A DNA stretch of 64,000 bases from Corynebacterium afermentans subsp. lipophilum (GTDB lineage: Bacteria; Actinomycetota; Actinomycetes; Mycobacteriales; Mycobacteriaceae), in contig NZ_CP046530.1 of the NCBI RefSeq assembly GCF_030408375.1, forward strand, positions 434,001 to 498,000, in the 5' to 3' direction. A program made the translations under genes and the position numbers. This document shows positions 25,244 to 34,255 of this stretch, in pieces. The notes beneath the pieces were generated by a model that saw only the letters and a program-made list of their open reading frames with translations, was not told the origin of the DNA and did not search any database. Position 1 is the first letter of the stretch, and each line of letters starts with the position of its first letter.

Positions 25244-26643
25244 GCACTGCACACCAGGCGCGCAACCTCCACACCACGCCCGGCATGGAGGGCTACCGCC
25301 GCATCCACCGCCTCACGCCACTCCTTCGCGTCTGGACGTTCGTGCTGGCGCTGGCCACGATTGCGCTGTTCAACTTCACCATGCCCATCTACCACTGGGC
25401 GCAGCGCGAAAACGTCGGTGCGCGCGAGATCGCGTGGGCGGCGGCGGGGGCCGTCGCAGCGCTCGCGGTGCTCTTCGCGGTCTCCCAGATTTGGTGGCGA
25501 CGCAGCGGCTTCAAAATCGGCGAGGAGGAGGTGGAGGTACGCCGCGGCGTGCTCACCAACCAGGTCCGCTCCGCGCGTTACGACCGCATCCAGGCCGTCG
25601 ACGTCATCGAATCTTTCGCGCCGCGGCTCTTCGGCCTCGCGTCGGTGCGCATCGAGGCCGCCGGCAACTCCCAATCCGCCATTGACATCACTTACCTGCC
25701 GCGTGATGAAGCGGAGGAGGTGCGCGCCCAGTTGCTGCGCCGCATCGGGGGACAGCAGGAGCAGTTGCCTATCGACGCCACCGGCCCGAACCTGGTTCCC
25801 CCAATCCCCATCCGCAGATCGCTCATCGGCACCGCGTTCCAGATGTCCACGCTGTTCACCATCGTGTGGGCGTTCGTGCCGATTTGGACGGACCTGACCG
25901 CCGCGGCGATCATCCCGGTACTGGTGGGTTTCTTGCCAAGGATCTGGCGCACCATCGACCAGTCCTGGCGGTTCACCTGCACGCAGGAAGGGGAGATGTT
26001 TCACCTCACGTACGGGCTGGCCAACCGCCGCCGCCAGGCGGTGCCTCGCTCCCGGATTCACGCGGTGCAGCTGCGCCAGCCGATGTTCTGGCGGCTGTTC
26101 GGCTGGTGGACCGTCTCCGTTGTGGTGGCCGGCTACGGCTCGGAGCGCAACAAGCAGACCGGCACCTCGAAGCTTCTGCCGGTGGGGACGTGGGAGCAGG
26201 CGAAGGCGATGGTGGACGCCATCGGGCCGATGACAGGTAACGAGCTGACGGACCTATCCGCAGCCGATTACCGCTCGCCGCGCAGCGCACGGTGGGTCTC
26301 GCCGATCGATTGGAAACGCCAGACCGTCACCATCCGAGACGGCGCCGTCGCGGCGACCGCCGGCCGGCTGGGCCGCTGGTACCAAATGGTGGAAACGCCC
26401 CACATCCAGGAGCTGGCCTTCGAGCAGGGCCCGCTGCAGCGCGCCCTCGGCCTGGCCAACGTCGACCTCGACATGGTGCCCGGCCCGTTCAGTGTCTCCT
26501 TGCGCGATGTGGGGGAGGCGCAGGCACGTGAAATCGTCGATAAGCTGCGGGCCCGCAAGCTCCCACCGATGCAGGTGACGGACCCCTTGTCAGATACCGC
26601 CGACGAAGCCGAGCTGGCGCCACGCCTCGTAGACGGCGACTGA
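25240..26643 (+). CDS. PH-domain membrane protein (YdbT-like)
   Basis: A 467-aa protein with repeated bPH_2 domains. The first PH copy (EEEVEVRRGVLTNQVRSARY, DRIQAVDVIESFAPRLFGLA) follows two membrane helices; a second helical pair (TLFTIVWAFVPIWTDLTAAA) precedes a second copy (GLANRRRQAVPRSRIHAVQL) and a third partial copy starts near GRWYQMVETPHIQELAFEQG. GTG start at 25240 is coupled to the YdbS-like gene. Its last 54 bases overlap the convergent trmL gene, an unusually long overlap. Confidence 0.85.
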   Translation: MSTAHQARNLHTTPGMEGYRRIHRLTPLLRVWTFVLALATIALFNFTMPIYHWAQRENVGAREIAWAAAGAVAALAVLFAVSQIWWRRSGFKIGEEEVEVRRGVLTNQVRSARYDRIQAVDVIESFAPRLFGLASVRIEAAGNSQSAIDITYLPRDEAEEVRAQLLRRIGGQQEQLPIDATGPNLVPPIPIRRSLIGTAFQMSTLFTIVWAFVPIWTDLTAAAIIPVLVGFLPRIWRTIDQSWRFTCTQEGEMFHLTYGLANRRRQAVPRSRIHAVQLRQPMFWRLFGWWTVSVVVAGYGSERNKQTGTSKLLPVGTWEQAKAMVDAIGPMTGNELTDLSAADYRSPRSARWVSPIDWKRQTVTIRDGAVAATAGRLGRWYQMVETPHIQELAFEQGPLQRALGLANVDLDMVPGPFSVSLRDVGEAQAREIVDKLRARKLPPMQVTDPLSDTADEAELAPRLVDGD

Positions 26644-27054
26644 CGCGGAGTTGGTCAGGTTCATGCTGCGCCGCGCCGGCAGCATCGGGATGCGCACCTC
26701 GCGCGTGATCCGCGGGTGGGCCAGGTGTGCTTCCGGGATGCCGTTGGCCTCGTTGCCGAACAGCAGCGCGTCGCCGTCCTGGTAGGACACCTCGTGGAAG
26801 TGGTGCTCGGTGTGCGCGGTGAACGCGAAGATGCGGGAATCCGGGATGGAGTCGAAGCAGGCGTCGATGTCCGGGTGGATGATCACATCCGCCAGGTCGT
26901 GGTAGTCCAGGCCCGCGCGTTTTAAGTGCTTGTCGTCGAAGTTAAAGCCGAGCGGTTCGACAAAGTGCAGCTGCGCCCCGGTGTTGGCGGCGAGGCGGAT
27001 GGCGGCGCCGGCGTTGCCGCCGATGGCCGGGTTGTCGTAGATCAGGTGGAGCAC
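26590..27054 (-). CDS. trmL: tRNA (cytidine(34)-2'-O)-methyltransferase
   Basis: About 154 aa from GTG 27054, the normal TrmL length. SPOUT features are present: LIYDNPAIGGNAGAAIRLAA at the N-terminus, LLFGNEANGIP and IPMLPARRSMNLTNSASVAV, the knotted SAM-binding loop. It methylates the ribose of the wobble nucleotide in leucine tRNAs. The gene is divergent to folD with 24 bases between starts and converges with the PH-domain gene. Confidence 0.9.
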   Translation of the reverse strand: MLHLIYDNPAIGGNAGAAIRLAANTGAQLHFVEPLGFNFDDKHLKRAGLDYHDLADVIIHPDIDACFDSIPDSRIFAFTAHTEHHFHEVSYQDGDALLFGNEANGIPEAHLAHPRITREVRIPMLPARRSMNLTNSASVAVYEAWRQLGFVGGI

Positions 27055-27065
27055 GCCTGACAGTC

Positions 27066-27071
27066 TAGGAT
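27066..27071 (+). promoter_or_regulatory. Leaderless -10 box for folD
   Basis: TAGGAT ends 7 bases before the GTG start at 27079. There is no Shine-Dalgarno sequence, in line with a leaderless transcript. Confidence 0.5.
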
Positions 27072-27078
27072 TGGGGCC

Positions 27079-27951
27079 GTGACTGCGATCAAACTGGACG
27101 GAAAACTCTACCGCGAGGAGATTTTCGCGGATTTGAAGGAGCGCGTGGCTCGTCTCAAAGCTGAGCACGGCGTGACCCCGGGCCTGGCCACGGTGCTTGT
27201 GGGGGAGGACCCGGCGAGCCAGAACTACGTGCGCATGAAGCACAAGGACTGCGAGGAGCTGGGGATCGCGTCCATTATGAAGGAGCTACCGGGCGACTGC
27301 ACTCAGGAGGAGCTGGAGAAGCTTATCGACGAGCTGAACCACGACCCGGCCGTCACCGGCTACATCGTCCAGCTGCCGCTGCCGAAGCACCTGGACGAAA
27401 ACCGCATCCTGGAGCTGATTGATCCGGCGAAGGACGCCGACGGCCTGCACCCGGTGAATCTGGGAAAGCTCGTGCTCAACGAGTCCGCGCCGCTGCCGTG
27501 CACCCCGAACGGCTCCATCAAACTGCTGGAGCGCTTCGGCGTTGATTTGAACGGCGCGATCGTGTGCGTCATCGGCCGCGGCGTGACGGTGGGTCGCCCG
27601 ATTTCGCTGATGCTCACCGCCCGCGACGTCAACGCCACCACCGTGCTGTGCCACACCGGCACCAAGGATCTCGCCGCCGAGACCCGCCGCGCGGACGTGA
27701 TCATCGCCGCCGCCGGCAAGCCGCACATGATCACCGCGGACATGATCAAGGAAGGCGCCGCGCTTCTCGACGTCGGCGTCTCCCGCGTCGACGGCAAAAC
27801 CGTCGGCGACCTGCACCCAGACGTGTGGGAGAAAGCCAGCTGGGTCTCCCCGAACCCGGGTGGCGTGGGCCCGATGACGCGCACGTTTTTGGTGCGCAAC
27901 ATCGTGGAAAACGCAGAACGCCAGGCCGGCATCGGCCAGGACGCCAGCTAG
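27079..27951 (+). CDS. folD: Methylene-THF dehydrogenase/cyclohydrolase
   Basis: A 290-aa bifunctional enzyme interconverting 5,10-methylene-, methenyl- and 10-formyl-tetrahydrofolate. Family signatures are [28 protein letters not shown], the NADP-binding [15 protein letters not shown] and PGGVGPMT. The catalytic Lys is in YVRMKHK. GTG start at 27079. One-carbon supply links it to methionine biosynthesis nearby, though the genes are not in one operon. Confidence 0.95.
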   Translation: MTAIKLDGKLYREEIFADLKERVARLKAEHGVTPGLATVLVGEDPASQNYVRMKHKDCEELGIASIMKELPGDCTQEELEKLIDELNHDPAVTGYIVQLPLPKHLDENRILELIDPAKDADGLHPVNLGKLVLNESAPLPCTPNGSIKLLERFGVDLNGAIVCVIGRGVTVGRPISLMLTARDVNATTVLCHTGTKDLAAETRRADVIIAAAGKPHMITADMIKEGAALLDVGVSRVDGKTVGDLHPDVWEKASWVSPNPGGVGPMTRTFLVRNIVENAERQAGIGQDAS

Positions 27952-27960
27952 GGCGCCGGT

Positions 27961-28350
27961 TTGGCCAGCAGCAGGATCCAGCTGCCGGGGAGCGACCGGT
28001 TGGGCGACCGGTTGAGCACTGAGCTTCCCGACGGGCTCACGCTGGACAACCCCCACGACCGCGGCACCGCCGCCTCCCCGCTGCCCGTTGTGGTGCAGCG
28101 GGCGATGGCCGCGCTGTTCGTGGTGGGGTTCGTGCTCTCCGGCGTCTACGCCGCCACGGAGCACTGGCGCCGCGCCACGTTCACGCTCGGCGCGGCCATG
28201 CTGTGGCTGACCGTGATGCGCCTGACCTGCGATTCGAAGGTGATCGGCCTGGTGGCGGTGCGTTCGAGGCGCTTCGACGCGCTGTTTACCACCGCCCTCG
28301 GGGCGGCCATGCTGTGGCTGTCCTGGTCGGTGGACGCCCTAGGGTCGTAG
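27961..28350 (+). CDS. DUF3017 membrane protein
   Basis: About 129 aa in this reading. Three hydrophobic segments (RAMAALFVVGFVLSGVYAA, FTLGAAMLWLTVM, FTTALGAAMLWLSWSVDAL) with TCDSKVIGLVAVRSRRFDAL between them match the actinobacterial DUF3017 family, usually next to folD as here. The function is unknown. The start is uncertain: TTG 27961 gives the longest product, but no Shine-Dalgarno sequence supports it, and a TTG further downstream is possible. Confidence 0.78.
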   Translation: MASSRIQLPGSDRLGDRLSTELPDGLTLDNPHDRGTAASPLPVVVQRAMAALFVVGFVLSGVYAATEHWRRATFTLGAAMLWLTVMRLTCDSKVIGLVAVRSRRFDALFTTALGAAMLWLSWSVDALGS

Positions 28351-28361
28351 CGCCACCAAAC

Positions 28362-28383
28362 CTTCACCGCGAATTTACCTGAG
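28362..28383. promoter_or_regulatory. Possible PHO-box-like direct repeat
   Basis: CTTCACC (28362) and ATTTACC (28373) are spaced by 11 bases, like the GTTCACC-N4 direct repeats bound by PhoP in Streptomyces. The first matches 6 of 7 and the second 5 of 7 positions. It lies about 50 bases before the ABC importer. It may hint at phosphorus regulation of that importer; chance is not excluded. Confidence 0.3.
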
Positions 28384-28421
28384 CGTCGACTTGACGTCGG
28401 CAGGCGGCAACCTTGCGCCTC

Positions 28422-28427
28422 TAGCGT
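28422..28427 (+). promoter_or_regulatory. Leaderless -10 box for the ABC importer operon
   Basis: TAGCGT ends 7 bases before GTG 28435 and supports that start over GTG 28426. Confidence 0.5.
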
Positions 28428-28434
28428 GCCACGG

Positions 28435-29448
28435 GTGAATTCTGGAAACGGTGCTGAAAAAACTGCAAACGATACGACCCAAGTCTCCTTGAGGGGAGTC
28501 CGTCGTGAGTTTGCGGACGGCACTGGGCTCCACGAGACCTCCCTGGACATTGCGACAGGCGAGTTCGTCTCCATCCTCGGCCCTTCCGGCTGCGGCAAGT
28601 CCACTCTGCTGCGCTGCATCGCCGGGCTAGAGACGCCGGACGCAGGCGTCATCGAGTTCGCCGGCCGCGAGGTCTTCGGCCCTGGCACCAACGTGCCGGT
28701 GAACAAGCGCAACCTGTCCATGGTGTTCCAGGACCTCGCGCTGTGGCCGCACATGACGGTGGCCAAAAACGTCGAGTTCCCGCTGACCACCGGCAAACAG
28801 AAGGTGGCAAAGTCCGAGCGCGAGAAGCGCGTGGCCCGCGCGATGGACATGGTGGGCATCGGCGCGAAGGCCGAGCAGCGCCCCAACGAGCTCTCCGGCG
28901 GCCAGCAGCAGCGCGTCGCCATCGCGCGTGCGCTCGTCTCCGACCCGGAGCTTTTGCTTATGGACGAGCCCCTGTCCGCCCTCGACGCAGCCCTGCGCAC
29001 CCAGATCCGCTCGGAACTGACCCGCCTGGCCTACGAGCTCGATCTCACCGTCATTTACGTCACCCACGACCAGTCTGAGGCGCTGGCCATGTCGGACCGC
29101 GTTGCGGTGATGAACGCCGGCAACGTCGTGCAATTCGCGGACCCGGTGGAGCTCTACGACCACCCCGCGGACGACTTCGTCGCCGGTTTCGTCGGCGTGA
29201 CCAACACCCACGAGACCCTCCCGTCGAACCGGCCGGAGGACCTCGAGGTCACCCCGCTGCATGGAAAGCGACCGGATGCACTTCCGGCGAACTCCATCGT
29301 CGGCGAGGTGGTGGAGAGCCAGTACACCGGCGGGCGCTACGAAATCCGCAGCGTCGTGCCGGGTGCGCCAGAGCCCTGGCTGGCCTACACCAGGCACCGC
29401 TTGGGCCGCGGCGACGACGTGTTGCTGACGGTCACCCCACGTTCCTAA
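28435..29448 (+). CDS. ABC importer ATPase (FbpC/PotA-like)
   Basis: About 337 aa. Walker A GPSGCGKST, Q-loop MVFQDLALWPHMTV, signature LSGGQQQR, Walker B LLMDEPLSALD and H-loop THDQSE are intact, and a short TOBE-like C-terminal domain (NSIVGEVVESQYTGGRYEIR) follows. The family powers ferric iron, polyamine, thiamine or phosphonate importers. It begins a three-gene operon: ATPase, binding protein and a two-domain permease. Confidence 0.9.
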   Translation: MNSGNGAEKTANDTTQVSLRGVRREFADGTGLHETSLDIATGEFVSILGPSGCGKSTLLRCIAGLETPDAGVIEFAGREVFGPGTNVPVNKRNLSMVFQDLALWPHMTVAKNVEFPLTTGKQKVAKSEREKRVARAMDMVGIGAKAEQRPNELSGGQQQRVAIARALVSDPELLLMDEPLSALDAALRTQIRSELTRLAYELDLTVIYVTHDQSEALAMSDRVAVMNAGNVVQFADPVELYDHPADDFVAGFVGVTNTHETLPSNRPEDLEVTPLHGKRPDALPANSIVGEVVESQYTGGRYEIRSVVPGAPEPWLAYTRHRLGRGDDVLLTVTPRS

Positions 29449-29480
29449 TCCCGTTTCCTTCTATTCAGGAGTTTCCCAAC

Positions 29481-30542
29481 ATGAAGAAGTTCATCGCCGC
29501 CCTTGCGGGCGCATCCGCCGCGTTCGGCCTGGTGGCTTGCGGCTCCGTCGAGTCCAGCGACAACGCCGAGTCCACCGGCGCGAACAACGAGACCGTCTCC
29601 GCCGACGAGTGGAAGGCCCCGGAGGGCCTGTCCGGCTCCATCGACTACTACTCCGCAAACCCGCAGGGACTGACCGACGCGCTCGTCGAGGCCTTCCAGG
29701 ACCGCACCGGCGTGACCGTCAACGTGTTCGCCGGCACCACCGGCGAGGTGACCGCCAAGATCAAGGCCGAGGAAGCGAACCCGCAGGCGGACGTGGTCTA
29801 CCTGGCGTCCTGGAACGCCGCGAACAAGCAGGCTCAGACTGGTGCCCTTGAGTCTTACAAGCCGGAGAACATCGAGGACGCCAACGCCGATTGGAACGCA
29901 GACGACGACACCTTCCACGGCCGCGACGGCTCCGCGCTGGCCCTGGTGGCCAACACCGATGTTGTCTCCGACATCCCCTCCGACTGGGAGGACCTGGCAG
30001 ACCCGAAGTACGCCGACCAGGTGATCATGCCGGATCCGCGCGAGTCCGGCACCGCCGCCGACCTGCTCACCGCCATGATCTCCGAGTGGGGCGAGGACAA
30101 GACCTGGGAGCTGTTTGACAAGCTCTTCGACAACGGCATGATCGTCCAGGGCGCCAACGGCCCGGCGCTTGACCAGGTCACCTCCGGCTCCAAGGGCATC
30201 GTCTTCGGCGGCGTGGACTACTCCGCCTACTCCGCCAAGGGCAAGGGCGAGCCGCTGGAGGTTGTCATCCCGTCCTCCGGCACCACCGTGACCCCGCGCC
30301 CGGTAATGATCATGAACTCCTCCGACAACATGGACGCCGCCAAGGCTTTCGTGGACTTCATGTTCTCCGAGGAGGCACAGCAGATCTCCGCGTCGAAGAA
30401 CATGATCCCGTCCAACAAGAACGTGGACCCGAAGAACGGCCCGAAGCTGGCGGAGATCAACCAGATCTCCGACGACTGGGCTGCCATCTCCAAGGAGTCC
30501 AAGAACGTCCGCGAGCAGTTCGCTGACCGCTACCTGAAGTAA
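29481..30542 (+). CDS. ABC importer substrate-binding lipoprotein (ferric/phosphonate type)
   Basis: A 353-aa family-1/6 binding protein. Signal peptide with lipobox GLVACG near residue 20. The mature part has IDYYSANPQGLTDALVEAFQ, FAGTTGEVTAKIKAEEANPQ, DVVYLASWNAA and PDPRESGTAADLLTAMI, the pattern of FbpA/2-aminoethylphosphonate-binding proteins. The two adjacent tyrosines that hold Fe3+ in FbpA are not evident at the usual place, so iron is not certain. A clear GGAG lies before ATG 29481. Confidence 0.88.
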   Translation: MKKFIAALAGASAAFGLVACGSVESSDNAESTGANNETVSADEWKAPEGLSGSIDYYSANPQGLTDALVEAFQDRTGVTVNVFAGTTGEVTAKIKAEEANPQADVVYLASWNAANKQAQTGALESYKPENIEDANADWNADDDTFHGRDGSALALVANTDVVSDIPSDWEDLADPKYADQVIMPDPRESGTAADLLTAMISEWGEDKTWELFDKLFDNGMIVQGANGPALDQVTSGSKGIVFGGVDYSAYSAKGKGEPLEVVIPSSGTTVTPRPVMIMNSSDNMDAAKAFVDFMFSEEAQQISASKNMIPSNKNVDPKNGPKLAEINQISDDWAAISKESKNVREQFADRYLK

Positions 30543-30551
30543 CAGGCACCA

Positions 30552-32210
30552 ATGACGACGAAGACGAAAGCCAACCCCGGGGTCTATCCGGTACTGCTCA
30601 TCCTGCTGGTCCTGGTCGCGGCACCGCTGGTGTCCGTCCTGGTCACAGCCGTGACCGGCTACCGGGGCGAAGACTCCGCCCTCGATAGCCTGCTGCGACC
30701 GGAGATGCTGCGGGTCATCCGCAACACGGTCTGGCTTTCCGTCCTCGTCGTCTTTTTCGCCACCCTTTTCGCGGCACCGCTGGCATTCTTCCGCGCCTGG
30801 ACGCCCATGCGGCGCGCCGGGTGGGTGGAAGTGCTGGTCATGGTGCCGTTTATGACCCCGCCATTCGCCGCGGCAATGGCGTGGATGGACTTCACCCGTC
30901 TGCGCGGCGTGGCGGACATGCTTTTGGGGCCCACGCTTGGCGACGCCGTCCGGTCCGCCATCAACTCAGTGTGGGGCATGGGTTTCATCATGGCCGCCGA
31001 GCTATTCCCGTTCCTCTACCTGATTCTGCGCAACGCGTTCGCGTCGATCCCCGCCTCGCAGCTGGAGATGGCGCAGGTGGCGGGCGCCAGTCGGTGGCAG
31101 CAGTTCAGCCGCGTGGTCGTCCCCGCGGTGGTCGGGCCTTATTCGCTCGGCGCGCTGATCGTCTTTATCAAGGCCGCCGGCGAGTTCGGCACCCCGGTCA
31201 CCCTCGGCAATGCGATCGGCTACGAGGTGCTCGTCTCCTCCATCTACCAGGACGTGACCATCGACCCGCTGAACTTCTCCAAGGCGGCGGCCTCCTCGAG
31301 TGTGCTGTTCACCCTCGGCGTGATGGCGTGGGCGGTGCAGCAGTGGGCCGGCCGCGGGGTGCTCGCCTCCGGCGGCAGGGTCTCGCGCGCGGTCAACCTT
31401 CGGCCGTCGAGAGGCATGATGGCGCTTGCCTGGATCTACACCGCGATCGTGTTCGTACTCTGTGTGTTCATCCCGTACATTTCCATCATTCTGGCGGCAA
31501 TGACCATCCTGCGCTCCAAGCCGCCGACACCGGACAACCTCACGTTCGACTATTTCCAGATCGTGCTGAGCATGCCGTCCGGCCAGGAGGCGCTGACGCG
31601 CTCCATCGCGCTTGGGGCCATCGGAGCGACCACCGCCGTGATCCTGGCGCTGGCGGTGACAGTGTTTACCATGCGCAGTCGCCGCTGGCCCGCGCGCTTC
31701 TCCGACTTTTTGGCCGTCGCCCCGGATACCGTGCCCGGCATCGTGCTGGCCATCGGCTTCATCCTGCTGTGGAACTCGCCGAGGCTGCCCTTTACCCCCT
31801 ACGGCTCGCAACTAATCCTGGTGATGGCGTTTACCGTGCTGTTCGTGCCGATGGCGGTGCAGAACATCAAGACCTCCGCGGCCGCCATGTCGCCGACGTT
31901 GTCGGAGGCCTCTGCCGTCGCCGGCGCGACATCCTGGCAGACCTTCACCCGCGTCACCCTGCCCATGCTCGCCCCCGGCATCTTCGCCGGCTGGCTGCTC
32001 GCGTTCTTCGTGGGCATCCGCGAGCTGGTCATGTCCTCGCTGATCCGGCCGACGCGCATCAACCTGCTCGCGCCGTGGATTATGAACCAGTTCGAGCAGG
32101 GGCACCGCGCCGAAGCCATGGCCATGACGCTGATCGGCGTGGGCACCTCCACCGTCGTGCTGGTGCTGATCCGGTGGTGGCAGGGCAGAAGTAGCGCACA
32201 CGTTCGGTAA
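30552..32210 (+). CDS. ABC importer permease with two fused transmembrane domains (FbpB-like)
   Basis: A 552-aa protein with about twelve membrane helices. Each half has an EAA loop: MAQVAGASRWQQFSRVVVPA and EASAVAGATSWQTFTRVTLP. Fusion of both permease halves is typical of FbpB and PhnV/U-type systems. It completes the importer with the ATPase and lipoprotein upstream. A CCGAC...GTCGG hairpin after the stop may terminate the operon. Confidence 0.9.
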   Translation: MTTKTKANPGVYPVLLILLVLVAAPLVSVLVTAVTGYRGEDSALDSLLRPEMLRVIRNTVWLSVLVVFFATLFAAPLAFFRAWTPMRRAGWVEVLVMVPFMTPPFAAAMAWMDFTRLRGVADMLLGPTLGDAVRSAINSVWGMGFIMAAELFPFLYLILRNAFASIPASQLEMAQVAGASRWQQFSRVVVPAVVGPYSLGALIVFIKAAGEFGTPVTLGNAIGYEVLVSSIYQDVTIDPLNFSKAAASSSVLFTLGVMAWAVQQWAGRGVLASGGRVSRAVNLRPSRGMMALAWIYTAIVFVLCVFIPYISIILAAMTILRSKPPTPDNLTFDYFQIVLSMPSGQEALTRSIALGAIGATTAVILALAVTVFTMRSRRWPARFSDFLAVAPDTVPGIVLAIGFILLWNSPRLPFTPYGSQLILVMAFTVLFVPMAVQNIKTSAAAMSPTLSEASAVAGATSWQTFTRVTLPMLAPGIFAGWLLAFFVGIRELVMSSLIRPTRINLLAPWIMNQFEQGHRAEAMAMTLIGVGTSTVVLVLIRWWQGRSSAHVR

Positions 32211-32273
32211 CCCGACGCTGCGTGTCGGCGGGATTCGTAGGGTTAAAGCTGCCGTTTCCCCAGGAGGTCCCGC

Positions 32274-33569
32274 ATGACAGATTCCCGCCCGAGTTACTTC
32301 GCGCTCACCACCGACGTCCCCGGCGCCGAGGTTGAGGTGACCGTGATGGTGCAGTCGCTTTTTTACGACGCCCCGTCGCCGCAGCAGGTTGAATTCGCCC
32401 GAGAGCTGTCGGCGACGCTGACAGCAGTCGCGTCCGAGCACACGCCGGTGGAGCCGTGGCGCAACGAGTCCTTGGACGCCTACCTCGTGCTGGCCAACAC
32501 CCACCAGCTGCTTGACCTCGCGCGCAATTCTGTGGATGCCACCCCGTCCCAGGCGCGCCGCTACTTCGCGGAGGCCGCAGACAACCTCGAGGTGCTCAAG
32601 GAATGGGACCCGCGCTTTACCAACGCCTACTACCAGGCCAGGAAGTGCGAACAGGCAGCCGGCAACTTCATCATGGATGAGCTCGAGGAGTTTCACGATT
32701 GCTTAGAGACGTGGCTGCCAGCGCGACTGCTAAGCACCAGCCACACAGAGCGAGTCGTGGTTGTAGACGATTTGCAGACGCCGGAAAGCTTCGCCGCCAC
32801 GCTCACCCCGGACCACGAGGCCGTGAGCGTGAACATGCTGGGCGCCGACGAGGTGGATAGCTATACCGCCGTGGGCCGCACCGTCTACCCGGTGCCGATG
32901 TACCCGGACGGGACTATCAGGTCCCGTCTTGCCACCTCCATTTATGTCGACGGCATGCGCCTGACCTATATCGTCCACACGGACAACGAGGCGTTTCCGC
33001 TGCTGAAGAAGCTCGGGGAGGCCGCCGAGGTGTTCTGCAGCGTCACCTGCGGCTACACCCCGGTGGAGTACTACACCGAACTCGCCTACGCGAAGCAGCT
33101 GGACAACCTCGTGTATTCCCCGCGCTTCGACGAGGACGGGGTCTACCGCCGCAACCTGTTGGACATGTACGCGTACTCGCTATCGGTGATGAGCAACTTC
33201 GACGGCACGTTTGAAACGCCCCGGGACCTGGCCCGCAGCGCGGCGCAACTCAACGAGGAGATGCGGGCCGATGCGGCAATTGAGCTGGCCCGCACGATTG
33301 GGCACTGGCTGCCGCGCGACATTACGGACCTCATTCCCCGCGGCTGGACCGACGCCAGCAACGATGAATTTGCGATGAAACTTGAGGACGGGCTGAACAT
33401 GCTGCCGGGGCGCCGCTTCGTGGTGGTGCTGGACCACCAGTCACCCGATGAGTACGAGCGGACGCGCCTGCCCAACCGGGAGAAGCTGTACCCGATGGTC
33501 TACGGGGAAATCGCGGACGTGGACATCTTCGACCTGCGCCACACCCAGATTTTCCTGGGCGACGTCTAG
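32274..33569 (+). CDS. Protein of unknown function, 431 aa
   Basis: I do not recognise a family. The protein is acidic and soluble-looking, with no signal peptide or membrane helix. Segments include LFYDAPSPQQVEFARELSAT, ARRYFAEAADNLEVLKEWDP and RNEMRADAAIELA-like helices; it is rich in Tyr and Asp. Translation looks efficient: a full AGGAGG lies 7 bases before the ATG, the best Shine-Dalgarno in the window. It stands alone between the ABC importer and the metallophosphoesterase, both on the same strand. Confidence 0.7.
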   Translation: MTDSRPSYFALTTDVPGAEVEVTVMVQSLFYDAPSPQQVEFARELSATLTAVASEHTPVEPWRNESLDAYLVLANTHQLLDLARNSVDATPSQARRYFAEAADNLEVLKEWDPRFTNAYYQARKCEQAAGNFIMDELEEFHDCLETWLPARLLSTSHTERVVVVDDLQTPESFAATLTPDHEAVSVNMLGADEVDSYTAVGRTVYPVPMYPDGTIRSRLATSIYVDGMRLTYIVHTDNEAFPLLKKLGEAAEVFCSVTCGYTPVEYYTELAYAKQLDNLVYSPRFDEDGVYRRNLLDMYAYSLSVMSNFDGTFETPRDLARSAAQLNEEMRADAAIELARTIGHWLPRDITDLIPRGWTDASNDEFAMKLEDGLNMLPGRRFVVVLDHQSPDEYERTRLPNREKLYPMVYGEIADVDIFDLRHTQIFLGDV

Positions 33570-33589
33570 CCCGCGGATATCCTGGCACC

Positions 33590-34255
33590 ATGCCTCACCT
33601 CGCAGCCGATCCCGTCCTCGTTGTCGCCGACATCCACCTCGGCCGAAAACAGCACGGCGATAAGAAGACCGGCCCGGGCATCGACTGGGCCCTGGACACC
33701 CTCGGACGCGGCGCGGAGGCAGGCGCCCGGCACCTGGTCATGCTGGGCGACGTCATCGACCGTAAGCGGTTCACCGACGCGACATACGGCGAGGTCACCA
33801 GGTTTTTCGACCGCGGGCTCGAGCTGTTCGACACCGTCGTGTTTATCGCGGGTAACCACGACGTGCACCACGACCTCACGGCAGTGATCCCGGAGGACGT
33901 GATCGTCGCAAAGCAAGAGCCCCAGACCATCCGGGCAGGCAGGTGGGCGCTGCACACCGCCGCGGTGGAGGTGGACCGGGACCCGCGTGAGCTCGTCGCA
34001 AAGTTCCCGACGCCGGTGGAGGGCGCGCCGAACCTTGGGCTGTTGCACACCTCGGTGACAGGGGAGTACTCCAACAACCCGTGCCTGCCCTGCACCCGCG
34101 ACGAGCTGGCCGCCTGCGGGTACGGCGCCTGGCTGCTCGGGCATGTGCACGAGCGCATCACGCTTTCCAGCGCCCCGTTTGCCGGCTGGGTCGGCATGGG
34201 GAGGGCCTACCTGGCCACCGCGGACGGCACCGAGGTGCAGATCAACGACCTCTAG
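33590..34255 (+). CDS. Calcineurin-like metallophosphoesterase
   Basis: A 221-aa enzyme with the metal-binding motifs of the family in order: DIHLGRKQ (D-x-H), GDVIDRK (GD-x-x-D), GNHDVHHD (GNHD), HTSVTG and GHVHERI (G-H-x-H). Substrate unknown; related small enzymes cleave phosphodiesters or act with DNA ligase clusters. TATCCT ends 6 bases before the ATG (leaderless pattern). Its stop shares CTAG (34252-34255) with the metX stop. Confidence 0.87.
   Translation: MPHLAADPVLVVADIHLGRKQHGDKKTGPGIDWALDTLGRGAEAGARHLVMLGDVIDRKRFTDATYGEVTRFFDRGLELFDTVVFIAGNHDVHHDLTAVIPEDVIVAKQEPQTIRAGRWALHTAAVEVDRDPRELVAKFPTPVEGAPNLGLLHTSVTGEYSNNPCLPCTRDELAACGYGAWLLGHVHERITLSSAPFAGWVGMGRAYLATADGTEVQINDL

Noticed and set aside
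28351..28434. DtxR iron box upstream of the FbpC-type importer
   Set aside because: No sequence close to the TTAGGTTAGCCTAACC-like palindrome is present.
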